From Exiguobacterium mexicanum (GTDB lineage: Bacteria > Bacillota > Bacilli > Exiguobacteriales > Exiguobacteriaceae): a stretch of DNA of 64,000 nt. Shown in pieces: positions 8,705-17,200 of this stretch. The notes below the pieces were generated by a model. It saw only the letters and a list, made by a program, of their open reading frames with translations. It ran no database searches and had not been told where the DNA came from. The stretch lies in contig NZ_CP040676.1 in NCBI RefSeq assembly GCF_005960665.1, forward strand, positions 258,501-322,500. Reading direction: 5' to 3'. Position 1 is the first letter of the stretch; every line of letters begins with the position of its first letter. The position numbers were made by a program, and so were the translations under genes.

Positions 8705-10000
8705 ATGTATACGTCACGAGGTCAATTGTCAGGATCGAAAGTGTTCAAAGATCCGGTTCACCGCTATATATATGTCTACGATCATCTCGTCTGGGAATTG
8801 ATCAACACGAAAGAGTTTCAGCGCTTGCGGCGCATCAAACAGCTCGGGACGTCGTTTTTGACGTTCCACGGGGCCGAGCATACGCGTTTCCATCATTCGC
8901 TCGGCGTCTACGAAATCGCCCGACAGCTAATCGATCAGTTCCATGAGTATCCGGAGTGGGATGACCGCAACCGGGAGCTGTTGCTCGCGGCGGCGCTGCT
9001 GCACGATGTCGGACACGGTCCGTTCTCACACGCGTTCGAGCACGTCTTCGCCGTTCGTCACGAAGTATGGACCGAACGAATCATCCTCGGGGACACGGAA
9101 GTGAACAAAGTGCTGTCGGAGATGGGGGTCGGCTTCCCGGAAGAAGTAGCGGCCATCATCAATAAGACGCACCCGAACCGCTTGCTCGTCAATATCCTCA
9201 GTTCGCAACTCGACGTCGATCGGATGGACTATCTGCTCCGTGACGCCCATTTCGCCGGTGTCAGTTACGGTAAGTTCGACCTTGAGCGCATGCTTCGGGT
9301 GTTGCGTCCCGATGAGGACCAAGTCGTCGTCAAACAGTCGGGCATGCATACGATTGAGGACTATATCATGCGGCGCTATCAAATGTATTGGCAAGTTTAC
9401 TTGCATCCGGCGACGCGATCGAGCGATTTATTACTCAAAGCCGTGCTCGAACGGGCGCAAGAACTATACGAATCGGGTTATTCTTTCGAGATGACTCCAA
9501 AGCATTTCTTGCCGATTTTTAACCATGAAGACATGACGCTCGAGCATTATTTGAAGCTCGATGAGACGATCGTCTATTTCTATTTTCAGGAATGGATGGA
9601 TGAGGCGGACCCGATTTTGGCCGACCTTGCGAGCCGCTTCGTCAACCGTCGTTTGTTGAAATATAAGAACTTCCCGGAAGCGAACCGCGTCCGCTATATG
9701 GACCGCTTGCGTTCAACGATGGAGGCAATCGGTTTACCGACGCGCTACTACTTGCTCGAGGATCAGCTCAGCCAATTGCCATACGATTTGTATAAAGGGC
9801 ACGGGACATACGAAGGCATCTATCTCAAGATGAATGATGGCGACCGCCGGGAAATTTCGGAAGTGTCGATGCTCGTCCAATCGATTTTAAACTCACGACA
9901 GTCCGACGAGAAAATCTATTATCCGGAGGACGTACTGCTCAACTTGAAAGATCACGCATCAGAAAAAACATGGATGTTGTCAACGTTACGAGGCGATTGA
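8705..10000 (+). CDS. HD-domain nucleotide phosphohydrolase (YwfO type)
   Basis: 431 residues with the metal-binding HD signature: HTRFHHSLG (about 59-67), ALLHDVGHGPFSHAFEH (97-113, HD at 100-101) and QLDVDRMDYLLRD (about 160). This is the layout of dGTP triphosphohydrolase-like proteins such as YwfO, which hydrolyse dNTPs. GGGGG precedes the start. It diverges from lipL and is followed by a Na/Pi transporter 23 bases later, so those two may share a transcript. Substrate is inferred from the family. Confidence 0.9.
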   Translation: MYTSRGQLSGSKVFKDPVHRYIYVYDHLVWELINTKEFQRLRRIKQLGTSFLTFHGAEHTRFHHSLGVYEIARQLIDQFHEYPEWDDRNRELLLAAALLHDVGHGPFSHAFEHVFAVRHEVWTERIILGDTEVNKVLSEMGVGFPEEVAAIINKTHPNRLLVNILSSQLDVDRMDYLLRDAHFAGVSYGKFDLERMLRVLRPDEDQVVVKQSGMHTIEDYIMRRYQMYWQVYLHPATRSSDLLLKAVLERAQELYESGYSFEMTPKHFLPIFNHEDMTLEHYLKLDETIVYFYFQEWMDEADPILADLASRFVNRRLLKYKNFPEANRVRYMDRLRSTMEAIGLPTRYYLLEDQLSQLPYDLYKGHGTYEGIYLKMNDGDRREISEVSMLVQSILNSRQSDEKIYYPEDVLLNLKDHASEKTWMLSTLRGD

Positions 10001-10023
10001 ATCGTTGAAAAGGAAGTGACACC

Positions 10024-11610
10024 ATGGGAATCGGCACATTGGTCGGGGGAGTCGGCATCTTCCTACTCGGGATGATGCTGTTGACGGATACGTTAAAAAG
10101 CATGGCCGGGGAACGCCTCCGGCAACGATTGAATCGCTTGGCTGAAGGACCTGTTTCGGGTGCCTTTCTCGGAGCGACGATGACGACGTTGTTTCAGTCC
10201 TCGACCGTGACGACGCTCATGACAATCAGTTTTGTCAGTGCCGGCCTGCTGACGTTCACCCAAGCGCTCACACTCGTCATCGGAGCGAACGCGGGTAGCG
10301 CGACGACCGGATGGATCGTGGCGCTCTTAGGTTATAACGTCGATATCCGCGAGCTGTTGCTCCCGCTCATCGGGGTCGGCATGGCGCTGCGCTTGATTGG
10401 GCGGCGCGTCAAACGCATCGGCATGCTCATGGTCGGACTTGGCCTCATTTTTGTCGGCATCGGAACGCTCCAAGAGGCGATGCGGGAAGTTGTCACGTTC
10501 TCGTTCGCCAGTTGGGAAGCGGACACACCGCTCCACCAACTTGCGCTTCTCGGTACGGGCCTGTTGATGACTGTTTTATTGCAGTCTTCAAGCATCGGTC
10601 TCGTCTTGACGATGACGGCGCTCGCGACCGATACGGTCACCCTTGCCCAAGCGTGTCTGCTCGTCTTAGGGCAAAGTGCCGGGACAAGTCTCGTCGTCGC
10701 GCTCGGGTCGATCGGAGGTTGGAAGTCGGCCCGCCGCATCGTCTTGGCGCACGTGCTCGTCCACGGCTCGATTTTACTTATCGGCTGGCTAACCTTCCCG
10801 CTCTTGTTCGGCGTCGTCAACGGTGTGGCCGACCGTCTCAATTGGAACGAACTGTTGCGGCTCGCCTTGTTCCACACGTCGTTCCATCTGCTTGGTGTGT
10901 TCACGTTTTTGCCGTTCCACGAGGCGTTCAGCCGTCGGTTGCTGAAGTGGGTCCCGAGCCGAGCGGAGAAGCTGACCCGGTTCTTGAACCCGAACATGGC
11001 CCGCATCCCGACGGTCGCGCTCGAAGCGGCCCGACGCTCGTTGATTGAAATCGAGCGCTATCTCGCCAAAGAGACGAAACTGTTGCTAGCGGAAGGACGA
11101 AAGCGCGACGACGAGCTCCAACTCGTGGAGAAGACGCTCGGGGACGTGCGTGTCTTTTTGAGCACGATTCAATTGGAAGAAGGGCGGGGCCGCAATGACT
11201 ATGGGCAACACTTGTCGCTGCTGCATACAATCGATCATTTGGAGCGGTGGCTGTTCGTCATGCGAGAAGTCGAACCGGTCGACGCCCTTCGGGATACAGA
11301 CTTCCTGGTCGCGCGCCAGCTCGTCTTGCATGAACTCGACATGTTGGAGACGCTCAACCATCACACGCCCCCGGAAGAGTCTCGGCAGTGGAAGACAGCC
11401 TCGAAACAGCTTGCCGAATATCGAAAAGCGCACCGGGCCGAACTGCTCGAGGAGACGGCAGCCAATCAGCTTGAGATGGACCAGACGATTCAAAAGGTGC
11501 AAGCTCTCCTCTGGCTCGACCGAATCGGCTATCACATTTGGCGTGCGACGCGTCATCTCATTAAACCGACCGTCCCGAGCGAGCGGTTTGAAGTGAATCT
11601 GGAAGACTGA
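10024..11610 (+). CDS. Na/Pi cotransporter family protein with PhoU-like tail
   Basis: 528 residues. The N-terminal 300 hold two repeated Na/Pi cotransporter domains with the paired QSSSTVTT-like motifs (FQSSTVTTLM near 59 and LQSSSIGLVL near 180) and about eight membrane segments. The C-terminal about 190 residues are helical and charged, resembling PhoU. Such proteins move phosphate with sodium, often outward in bacteria. AAGGAAG precedes the ATG. It is downstream of the HD hydrolase, whose reaction releases triphosphate, a possible but unproven link. Confidence 0.9.
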   Translation: MGIGTLVGGVGIFLLGMMLLTDTLKSMAGERLRQRLNRLAEGPVSGAFLGATMTTLFQSSTVTTLMTISFVSAGLLTFTQALTLVIGANAGSATTGWIVALLGYNVDIRELLLPLIGVGMALRLIGRRVKRIGMLMVGLGLIFVGIGTLQEAMREVVTFSFASWEADTPLHQLALLGTGLLMTVLLQSSSIGLVLTMTALATDTVTLAQACLLVLGQSAGTSLVVALGSIGGWKSARRIVLAHVLVHGSILLIGWLTFPLLFGVVNGVADRLNWNELLRLALFHTSFHLLGVFTFLPFHEAFSRRLLKWVPSRAEKLTRFLNPNMARIPTVALEAARRSLIEIERYLAKETKLLLAEGRKRDDELQLVEKTLGDVRVFLSTIQLEEGRGRNDYGQHLSLLHTIDHLERWLFVMREVEPVDALRDTDFLVARQLVLHELDMLETLNHHTPPEESRQWKTASKQLAEYRKAHRAELLEETAANQLEMDQTIQKVQALLWLDRIGYHIWRATRHLIKPTVPSERFEVNLED

Positions 11611-11742
11611 CCACATTTGTAAAATTACATCCAACATTTATTATGTAATTGAAAATATATGCCAAAAAAATAAAAATCCATACATCGTTAACATCTATAT
11701 TTGTATAATGATTATACATTAGACATTATGGGAGGATTTTTT

Positions 11743-12054
11743 ATGCCATTTAGAAAACCTGTTTCAACAATGGGCGGATTGAATTTTTGGAGTAATGTTC
11801 AACAAAATGAGCACTTTGTCATGCAAAAACACAAAACTGGGCTCTGGCCATATAAATTCCGTATTTTAATGAGAGCAACGTCTAAAGAAATTGCCAATGC
11901 GAATGATTTAGAAACGATTCAATATGATTGGAGATTCCTTGAGACTAATGCGGTTCCACGGATTGATGAGAGCGGCTTTTTAGAAATCACTAAAGTCGAA
12001 ACAATCGTAGAAGATTTGATTATGAAAACTATTTCTAATAAAATGCCGTTTTGA
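11743..12054 (+). CDS. Hypothetical protein, AT-rich orphan
   Basis: 103 residues, not recognised. The start follows GGAGG by 7 bases, and a TATAAT lies at 11703-11708. The protein is soluble-looking, with aromatic residues spread through the N-terminal half (GGLNFWSN, GLWPYKF, YDWRFLE), and has no signal peptide or membrane segment. Its base composition is clearly more AT-rich than the neighbours, suggesting a recent arrival. A strong terminator follows. Confidence 0.6.
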   Translation: MPFRKPVSTMGGLNFWSNVQQNEHFVMQKHKTGLWPYKFRILMRATSKEIANANDLETIQYDWRFLETNAVPRIDESGFLEITKVETIVEDLIMKTISNKMPF

Positions 12055-12057
12055 GGC

Positions 12058-12100
12058 AAAAAGAATGCCATGTCCACAACAGGGACATGGCATTCTTTTT
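12058..12100. terminator. Bidirectional terminator
   Basis: 18-bp stem AAAAAGAATGCCATGTCC with its complement and an ACAACAG loop; T-tracts on both strands. It serves the orphan gene (+) and the tautomerase gene (-). Confidence 0.92.
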
Positions 12101-12106
12101 ACATCA

Positions 12107-12295
12107 TTACTTCTTGTCCGCGTGCATAACGCCGGCTTGACCGTAGTGCGTCGCGTCCATTTCTTCGATGAAGACGGTGATGTTTTCTTTCGGTGCGTTC
12201 GTCGTCTCCGAGACGGCTTCCGTCACTTTTTCAATCAACGCACGTTTTTGTTCGACCGTGCGGCCTGGGAGCATTTTAACCGTTACGTATGGCAT
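12107..12295 (-). CDS. 4-oxalocrotonate tautomerase-like protein
   Basis: 62 residues, the typical length. The mature enzyme begins with the catalytic N-terminal proline (MPYVTVKMLPG), followed by RTVEQKRALIEKVTEAV and the NITVFIEEM strand. Such small tautomerases form hexamers and act on 2-hydroxymuconate-like compounds; the natural substrate here is unknown. AAAGGAGG lies 8 bases before the ATG and fixes the start; the longer upstream frame is not used. It is monocistronic. Confidence 0.9.
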   Translation of the reverse strand: MPYVTVKMLPGRTVEQKRALIEKVTEAVSETTNAPKENITVFIEEMDATHYGQAGVMHADKK

Positions 12296-12459
12296 AACAT
12301 TTCCTCCTTTTAGTTCGTTCCCTTTCATTCTAGTGAAAGGTGGGGCGGGTGGAAAGCAGAAAATCGATTGAGCGGACAGTACAAAGAAAAAATGCAGGTG
12401 CGAAATATGTGAAAACGGGGTAATGAACAAGACAGACTAGACGTAGGAGGAACAGGCTG

Positions 12460-13314
12460 ATGAAATGGAAGGGTAGACAAGCAAGTCGTAACGTTGAAGA
12501 TCGACGGGGACAACGTGTCGGAGGGAAAGGGATTGCCGGGATTGGCGGAGGCTTCGGTCTCATCTTGGTCATCGTCTTCACGTTGCTGAACGGGGGCAAT
12601 CCGGCAGACATTGTCAACAACATCGGGATCGGCGAACCACAGTCGTCCGAGACGTACCAAGGGTCGGCACGGGAAGAAGAGATGGCAGACTTCGTGTCGG
12701 TCGTGCTAAGGGATACCGAGGAAGTATGGACCGATATATTCGCAGAGAACGGATTGACGTATCGGGAACCGACGCTCGTCTTGTATAAAGACCAGGTTGA
12801 ATCTGCCTGCGGTATCGCGGGATCGGCTGTCGGACCATTCTACTGTCCCGGTGACCAAAAGCTATACATCGATTTAAGTTTCTATGATGAACTCAGTCAA
12901 CGTTTCAACGCACCGGGTGACTTCGCGATGGCGTATGTCGTCGCCCACGAAGTCGGCCACCACGTCCAGACGTTGCTCGGCACGACCGATGAGATCATGC
13001 CGCTCCGTAACGAAATGAGTGAGACGCAATTCAATAAATATTTGGTCCGCTTCGAGCTTCAGGCCGATTATTATGCGGGTGTCTGGGCCCACCACGCCCA
13101 AGGCATGGGCTACCTCGAGGCTGGCGACGTCGAAGAGGCGATGAATGCGGCGCACCAAATCGGGGATGACACGCTTCAAAAACAGGCACGCGGGTATGTG
13201 ACGCCAGACTCGTTCACCCATGGGACGTCCGAACAGCGGAAACGCTGGTTCGACAAAGGGTTCCAAAACGGGACGATTCAAGGCGGCGATACGTTCAATG
13301 CCAAAAACTTATAA
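12460..13314 (+). CDS. Neutral zinc metallopeptidase (YpfJ family)
   Basis: 284 residues. A basic N-terminus is followed by one membrane segment (about 25-45) and a large extracytoplasmic domain. The zinc site HEVGHH is at 163-168, with a downstream LQADYYAGVWAHH stretch supplying the third ligand, and a CGIAGSAVGPFYCPGD motif (about 117-132). This matches the putative neutral zinc metallopeptidase family typified by YpfJ. The target is unknown. AGGAGG precedes the start. It is a single-gene unit ending in a terminator. Confidence 0.9.
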   Translation: MKWKGRQASRNVEDRRGQRVGGKGIAGIGGGFGLILVIVFTLLNGGNPADIVNNIGIGEPQSSETYQGSAREEEMADFVSVVLRDTEEVWTDIFAENGLTYREPTLVLYKDQVESACGIAGSAVGPFYCPGDQKLYIDLSFYDELSQRFNAPGDFAMAYVVAHEVGHHVQTLLGTTDEIMPLRNEMSETQFNKYLVRFELQADYYAGVWAHHAQGMGYLEAGDVEEAMNAAHQIGDDTLQKQARGYVTPDSFTHGTSEQRKRWFDKGFQNGTIQGGDTFNAKNL

Positions 13315-13319
13315 CGATC

Positions 13320-13345
13320 AGGTCAAGCTTCGGCTTGACCTTTTT
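13320..13345 (+). terminator. Terminator after the zinc peptidase
   Basis: Stem AGGTCAAGC / GCTTGACCT closed by a TTCG tetraloop and followed by TTTTT. Confidence 0.88.
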
Positions 13346-13421
13346 CATATCCAAGTTGGCTTGTGCAGAAAGAATCCGCTATCATGGAAACAGAAACTAG
13401 AAGTAGGAAGGGGATGACCCG

Positions 13422-14270
13422 ATGGAATCCTTACTCAAAAAAATCGAACTCGCTAAAAGTGAGATGACGTCTGTCGAGAAGAAAATCGCAGACTATATTT
13501 TGACCCACTCGACGCTCGTTCCGAACATGACGACGAAAGAACTTGCTCAAAAGACGGATGTGTCAGAGGCGAGTATCGTCCGGTTCGCCCGCGTCGTCGG
13601 CATCGACAGCTTCAAGGCGTTCAAGCTCGCCCTCGTCAAAGACTTGGCCATCACCGAGACGACACTCACCGACTTCAACGTGTTACAGCAGAAAGACACA
13701 CCGTACGATTCGTTTCAAAAAGTCATCCATGTAAACAAGATGGCCATCGAGGCGTGCGCCGAGGCGATGGACAAGCGTGAGCTCGAGCATGCAATCGATA
13801 CGTTTGCCCGAGCGAACCGGGTCGTGTTTTATGGGGTCGGCGGTTCGTCAACGGCTGCCTATGACGCGCAATATAAATTCACAAAGCTCGGCTATGCGGC
13901 CCAGACGTCGCAAGACTTCCATTACATGTTGTCACTCATCCCGCATCTCGGACCGAACGACGTCTTTGTCGCCATCAGCACGTCGGGTCGGACGAAAGAT
14001 GTACTCGAACTCGTCCGCTTCGCCAAAAAGAAAGGGGTGCCGGTCGTCGCCATCACGGACCTCGATAAATCTCCGCTCTATCGGGAGGCGGACGTCCGTC
14101 TTTGCACGCCGAGTGTCGAACGTGACTTCCGGATCGCGAGCATCGCGTCACGGATGACCCAGTTGACGATCATCGATACGCTCTATATGGGTCTGTTGCA
14201 CCGAAAAGGCGAAAGTTTGATTGACCGTTACGCCGAGGCGCGTGACGAGATGGTGAAGTTGCGCCGATGA
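13422..14270 (+). CDS. murR: MurR/RpiR family transcriptional regulator
   Basis: 282 residues: an RpiR-type helix-turn-helix (about 1-77, TTKELAQKTDVSEASIVRFAR) and a SIS sugar-phosphate domain (about 120-260, with YGVGGSSTAAYDAQYKF and ISTSGRTKDVLELVRFAKKKG). Its position just upstream of murQ, murP and mupG points to MurNAc-6-phosphate sensing and repression of that operon, as for MurR. It overlaps the following GNAT gene by four bases (ATGA), so they are translationally coupled. GGAAGGGG precedes the start. Confidence 0.87.
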   Translation: MESLLKKIELAKSEMTSVEKKIADYILTHSTLVPNMTTKELAQKTDVSEASIVRFARVVGIDSFKAFKLALVKDLAITETTLTDFNVLQQKDTPYDSFQKVIHVNKMAIEACAEAMDKRELEHAIDTFARANRVVFYGVGGSSTAAYDAQYKFTKLGYAAQTSQDFHYMLSLIPHLGPNDVFVAISTSGRTKDVLELVRFAKKKGVPVVAITDLDKSPLYREADVRLCTPSVERDFRIASIASRMTQLTIIDTLYMGLLHRKGESLIDRYAEARDEMVKLRR

Positions 14271-14722
14271 TTCACGTCTATGATGCGACGTGGCGCGACA
14301 AGGTCGCGACGTTCTTATTGCGGCAGTCGGCGTTCGCGAGCTTGAACGGACAGACGCCTGAAGCGTTTCGAGACGAGAATTTGACCGACTTTGAAGCCGA
14401 AGGGACCGTCAGCCTCGTGTTTGAAGAAGGGGGCGTCATCGCGGTCGCTGATTTGTTGAAAGAACATCCAGTCGACGGATCGCTCTGGCTCGGCCTGTTC
14501 GTCGTCGACGAGCAATTTCATGGTACCGGTGTCGCGCAACGGCTGTATGAGCAACTTGAACAGGAATATATGCGCCCTTTCCAGACGGTGTTTCGGCTCG
14601 GAGTCTTGCCGCACAATGAACGGGCACATCACTTTTGGGAACGACAAGGTTATGTGTACGAAAAAGATTCCGTCACGGCACGGGGCGACCACGTCCACGT
14701 GATGAAGAAACTGGTCGAATGA
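14267..14722 (+). CDS. GNAT N-acetyltransferase
   Basis: 151 residues with a GNAT core: GTVSLVFEEGG, the acetyl-CoA loop region DEQFHGTGVAQRLYEQLEQ (about 84-102) and ERAHHFWERQGY near the end. It is coupled to murR by a four-base overlap. It could acetylate an amino sugar or a small molecule in the murein-sugar pathway, but the substrate cannot be read from sequence. Confidence 0.85.
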   Translation: MIHVYDATWRDKVATFLLRQSAFASLNGQTPEAFRDENLTDFEAEGTVSLVFEEGGVIAVADLLKEHPVDGSLWLGLFVVDEQFHGTGVAQRLYEQLEQEYMRPFQTVFRLGVLPHNERAHHFWERQGYVYEKDSVTARGDHVHVMKKLVE

Positions 14723-14785
14723 AGGGCTCGGTCCGATATGGGCTGGGCTTTTTCTATGGAATGGGTAACATCCTCATTTCTTTTA

Positions 14786-14846
14786 TGAAATTTTACTTCC
14801 TTATTTTTTTAAATAAATTTGACTTTTAATTTCAAGTTAGTACAAT
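14786..14846 (+). promoter_or_regulatory. murQ promoter with possible MurR operator
   Basis: TTGACT (14819-14824) and TACAAT (14841-14846) are 16 bp apart. The half-sites TGAAATTTTA (14786-14795) and TTTTAATTTCA (14824-14834) form a spaced inverted repeat, the second within the promoter. TGAAA...TTTCA palindromes are usual for RpiR-family regulators, so MurR may bind here. Confidence 0.5.
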
Positions 14847-14875
14847 GAAATCAGAGAGAAGAAAGGATGGTGGCG

Positions 14876-15760
14876 ATGTTAGACAAACTGGCTACTGAAA
14901 GACGGAATGAACGAACGATGCACTTGGACGAGATGGCGGTCGAGGAGTTCCTCGCGGTGATGAACGAGGAAGATCAGTCGGTCCCCCACGTCATTAAAGA
15001 AGAGCTATCGGTCATTGCCGAAGTGACGAAGCGTGCCATCGCATCCTTCAAACAAGGCGGGCGTTTGATTTATATCGGCGCAGGGACGAGCGGACGGCTC
15101 GGTATCTTGGATGCGGCAGAATGTGTGCCGACGTTCGGCGTATCACCGGACATGGTCGTCGGACTCATCGCCGGAGGCGAGCGTGCGCTCATCAAAGCCG
15201 TCGAGGGAGCAGAAGACAGCAAGGATTTGGCAGTCAACGATTTGAAAGCGCTTCACTTGAACGAGAAGGACACGGTCGTCGGAATCGCCGCGAGCGGCCG
15301 GACACCGTACGTCATCGGCGGGCTCGATTACGCCCGTGAAGTCGGGGCGACGACAGCTGCGTTATCATGTAACAAAGGATCAAAAATCAGCGACCACGCC
15401 GAGTATAAAATTGAGGTCGAGACGGGACCGGAAGTGTTGACCGGTTCGACCCGTTTGAAAGCAGGGACGGCGCAAAAACTCGTCCTCAACATGATTTCGA
15501 CGGCGTCGATGATTGGAGTAGGGAAAGTGTATCAAAACCTGATGGTCGACGTGCAGCCGACGAACGAGAAGTTGGAAGTGCGGGCCAAACGGATGATTGC
15601 GGAAGCGACAGGGGTCGACGAACAGACGGCCGCGCGTTATTTTGATTCATCCGGTGGGCACGTCAAGACGGCGATCGTCATGATTTTAGCCGATGTCCCG
15701 CATGCGGAGGCAGTCGAGCGATTAGAGCGTGCGAACGGATTCGTCCGTGACGCACTATAA
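14876..15760 (+). CDS. murQ: N-acetylmuramic acid 6-phosphate etherase
   Basis: About 294 residues. MurQ cleaves the lactyl ether of MurNAc-6-P to give GlcNAc-6-P and lactate in the cytoplasm. The SIS fold is seen in GRLIYIGAGTSGRLGILDAAEC (about 58-79, holding the catalytic Glu of AAEC), AGGERALIKAVEGAEDS (second catalytic Glu) and IAASGRTPYVIGGL. The start at this ATG has AAAGGA about 8 bases upstream; an in-frame ATG nine bases earlier overlaps that ribosome site. murP follows 12 bases later. Confidence 0.95.
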   Translation: MLDKLATERRNERTMHLDEMAVEEFLAVMNEEDQSVPHVIKEELSVIAEVTKRAIASFKQGGRLIYIGAGTSGRLGILDAAECVPTFGVSPDMVVGLIAGGERALIKAVEGAEDSKDLAVNDLKALHLNEKDTVVGIAASGRTPYVIGGLDYAREVGATTAALSCNKGSKISDHAEYKIEVETGPEVLTGSTRLKAGTAQKLVLNMISTASMIGVGKVYQNLMVDVQPTNEKLEVRAKRMIAEATGVDEQTAARYFDSSGGHVKTAIVMILADVPHAEAVERLERANGFVRDAL

Positions 15761-15772
15761 GGGGGATTCGAG

Positions 15773-17146
15773 ATGAAGAAAGAAGAGGTTCTTGCGCATG
15801 CGATACTCGAGCATGTCGGGGGGAAAGACAACATTCGTCAACTCGCGCACTGTATGACACGTGTGCGTTTGGCGCTCAAGGATCCGACGAAAGCGGATCT
15901 TGCCGCCTTGAAACAAATCGATGGTGTCATGGGTGTCATCGATGATGAGACGTTGCAAATCGTCGTTGGCCCGGGGACGGTCAACCGCGTGGCGGACCAT
16001 CTCAGTCGTGAGACGGGGCTCGCCATCGGAGAAGAATCGGTCGACGCGAACTTGACTCCGGACGAACGGGCCGCCATCGAACGTCAAAAAGTGAAAGACA
16101 AACAGAAGTCGCCGTTCAAGCGCTTCTTGCGTCGCTTAGGGAATATTTTCATTCCGCTCATTCCAGGACTTGTCGCTTCAGGTATCATTAACGGAGGAGC
16201 CAACTTCGCGAAGAACGCCGGGGTCGACCCGACGGAAACGTGGATGCAAATCCTCTTGTTGCTCGGTAGCACGGTATTCGCCTACCTCGCCATTCTCGTC
16301 GGTTGGAATACGGCAAAAGAGTTCGGCGGGACGCCGGTACTCGGTGCCATCGCCGGGGGGATCCTCTTCAACCCGGTGCTCGCGGACATCACCATTTATG
16401 GGGAACCGCTCGTCGTCGGGCGGGGTGGACTGTTCGGGGTCATCTTTGCCGCTTGGCTCATGACGTACATCGAGAAACATGTCCGTCGCTTCATGCCGAC
16501 AGCGGTTGATATCATTTTCACACCGCTTCTTACGGTACTCGTCGTCGGTTTCACGGCGCTCTATGCGATTATGCCGGTCGCAGGCGTGTTGTCGGACGGT
16601 ATCATGCAAGGTCTTAACGCCGTGCTCGAAGTCGGTGGACCGGTCGCAGGGGCTGTTCTTGCTGGATTCTTCTTACCGCTCGTCATGGTCGGATTGCACC
16701 ACGGACTCACACCGATTCACTTGGAGTTGCTCAACACGGTCGGTAACACGGCACTCTTGCCGATCTTGGCGATGGCCGGGGCCGGACAAGTCGGGGCAGC
16801 ACTTGCTATCTTTGTGAAGACGCGCAACCAACGTCTCCGTAACATCATCAAAGGGGCGATCCCGGTCGGATTCCTTGGCATCGGTGAACCGCTCCTCTAC
16901 GGGGTCACGCTTCCGCTCGGTCGTCCGTTCTTGACGGCTTGTATGGGGGCCGCGGTCGGCGGTGCCTTCCAAGCGACGATGAAGACGGCAGCACTCGGGA
17001 TTGGGGTCTCGGGTCTCTCGCTCACACCGCTCATCGACAACGGCATGTACTTGACGTACATCGCAGGTCTTGTCATTTCGTATACGGCTGGCTTCATCTT
17101 CACGTATTTCTTCGGCTTCAAAGAAGAGATGGCAGACGGGATTTAA
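15773..17146 (+). CDS. murP: PTS EIIBC component for MurNAc
   Basis: 457 residues: a EIIB domain with phospho-Cys27 (QLAHCMTRVRLAL) and a EIIC domain (about 110-450) with about ten membrane segments and the GEPLLYGVTLPLGRPF signature (about 366-381). It lacks its own EIIA, as is usual for MurP-type transporters, so EIIA must come from elsewhere. It takes up and phosphorylates MurNAc or MurNAc-GlcNAc-type sugars. The neighbours murQ and mupG fix this substrate class over sucrose or trehalose. Confidence 0.88.
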   Translation: MKKEEVLAHAILEHVGGKDNIRQLAHCMTRVRLALKDPTKADLAALKQIDGVMGVIDDETLQIVVGPGTVNRVADHLSRETGLAIGEESVDANLTPDERAAIERQKVKDKQKSPFKRFLRRLGNIFIPLIPGLVASGIINGGANFAKNAGVDPTETWMQILLLLGSTVFAYLAILVGWNTAKEFGGTPVLGAIAGGILFNPVLADITIYGEPLVVGRGGLFGVIFAAWLMTYIEKHVRRFMPTAVDIIFTPLLTVLVVGFTALYAIMPVAGVLSDGIMQGLNAVLEVGGPVAGAVLAGFFLPLVMVGLHHGLTPIHLELLNTVGNTALLPILAMAGAGQVGAALAIFVKTRNQRLRNIIKGAIPVGFLGIGEPLLYGVTLPLGRPFLTACMGAAVGGAFQATMKTAALGIGVSGLSLTPLIDNGMYLTYIAGLVISYTAGFIFTYFFGFKEEMADGI

Positions 17147-17151
17147 CAACC

Positions 17152-17178
17152 GAGGCGGCTCTTTGGAGTCGCCTTTTC
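17152..17178 (+). terminator. Weak internal terminator between murP and mupG
   Basis: Nine-bp stem AGGCGGCTC / GAGTCGCCT with a short T run (TTTTC). It may lower but probably not stop transcription into mupG. Confidence 0.55.
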
Positions 17179-17200
17179 ATTTGATGAGGAGGGTTTTCTG

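Noticed and set aside
10332..11006. Open frame of 224 codons on the minus strand
   Set aside because: Antisense to the Na/Pi transporter, with no initiation signals or recognisable domain.
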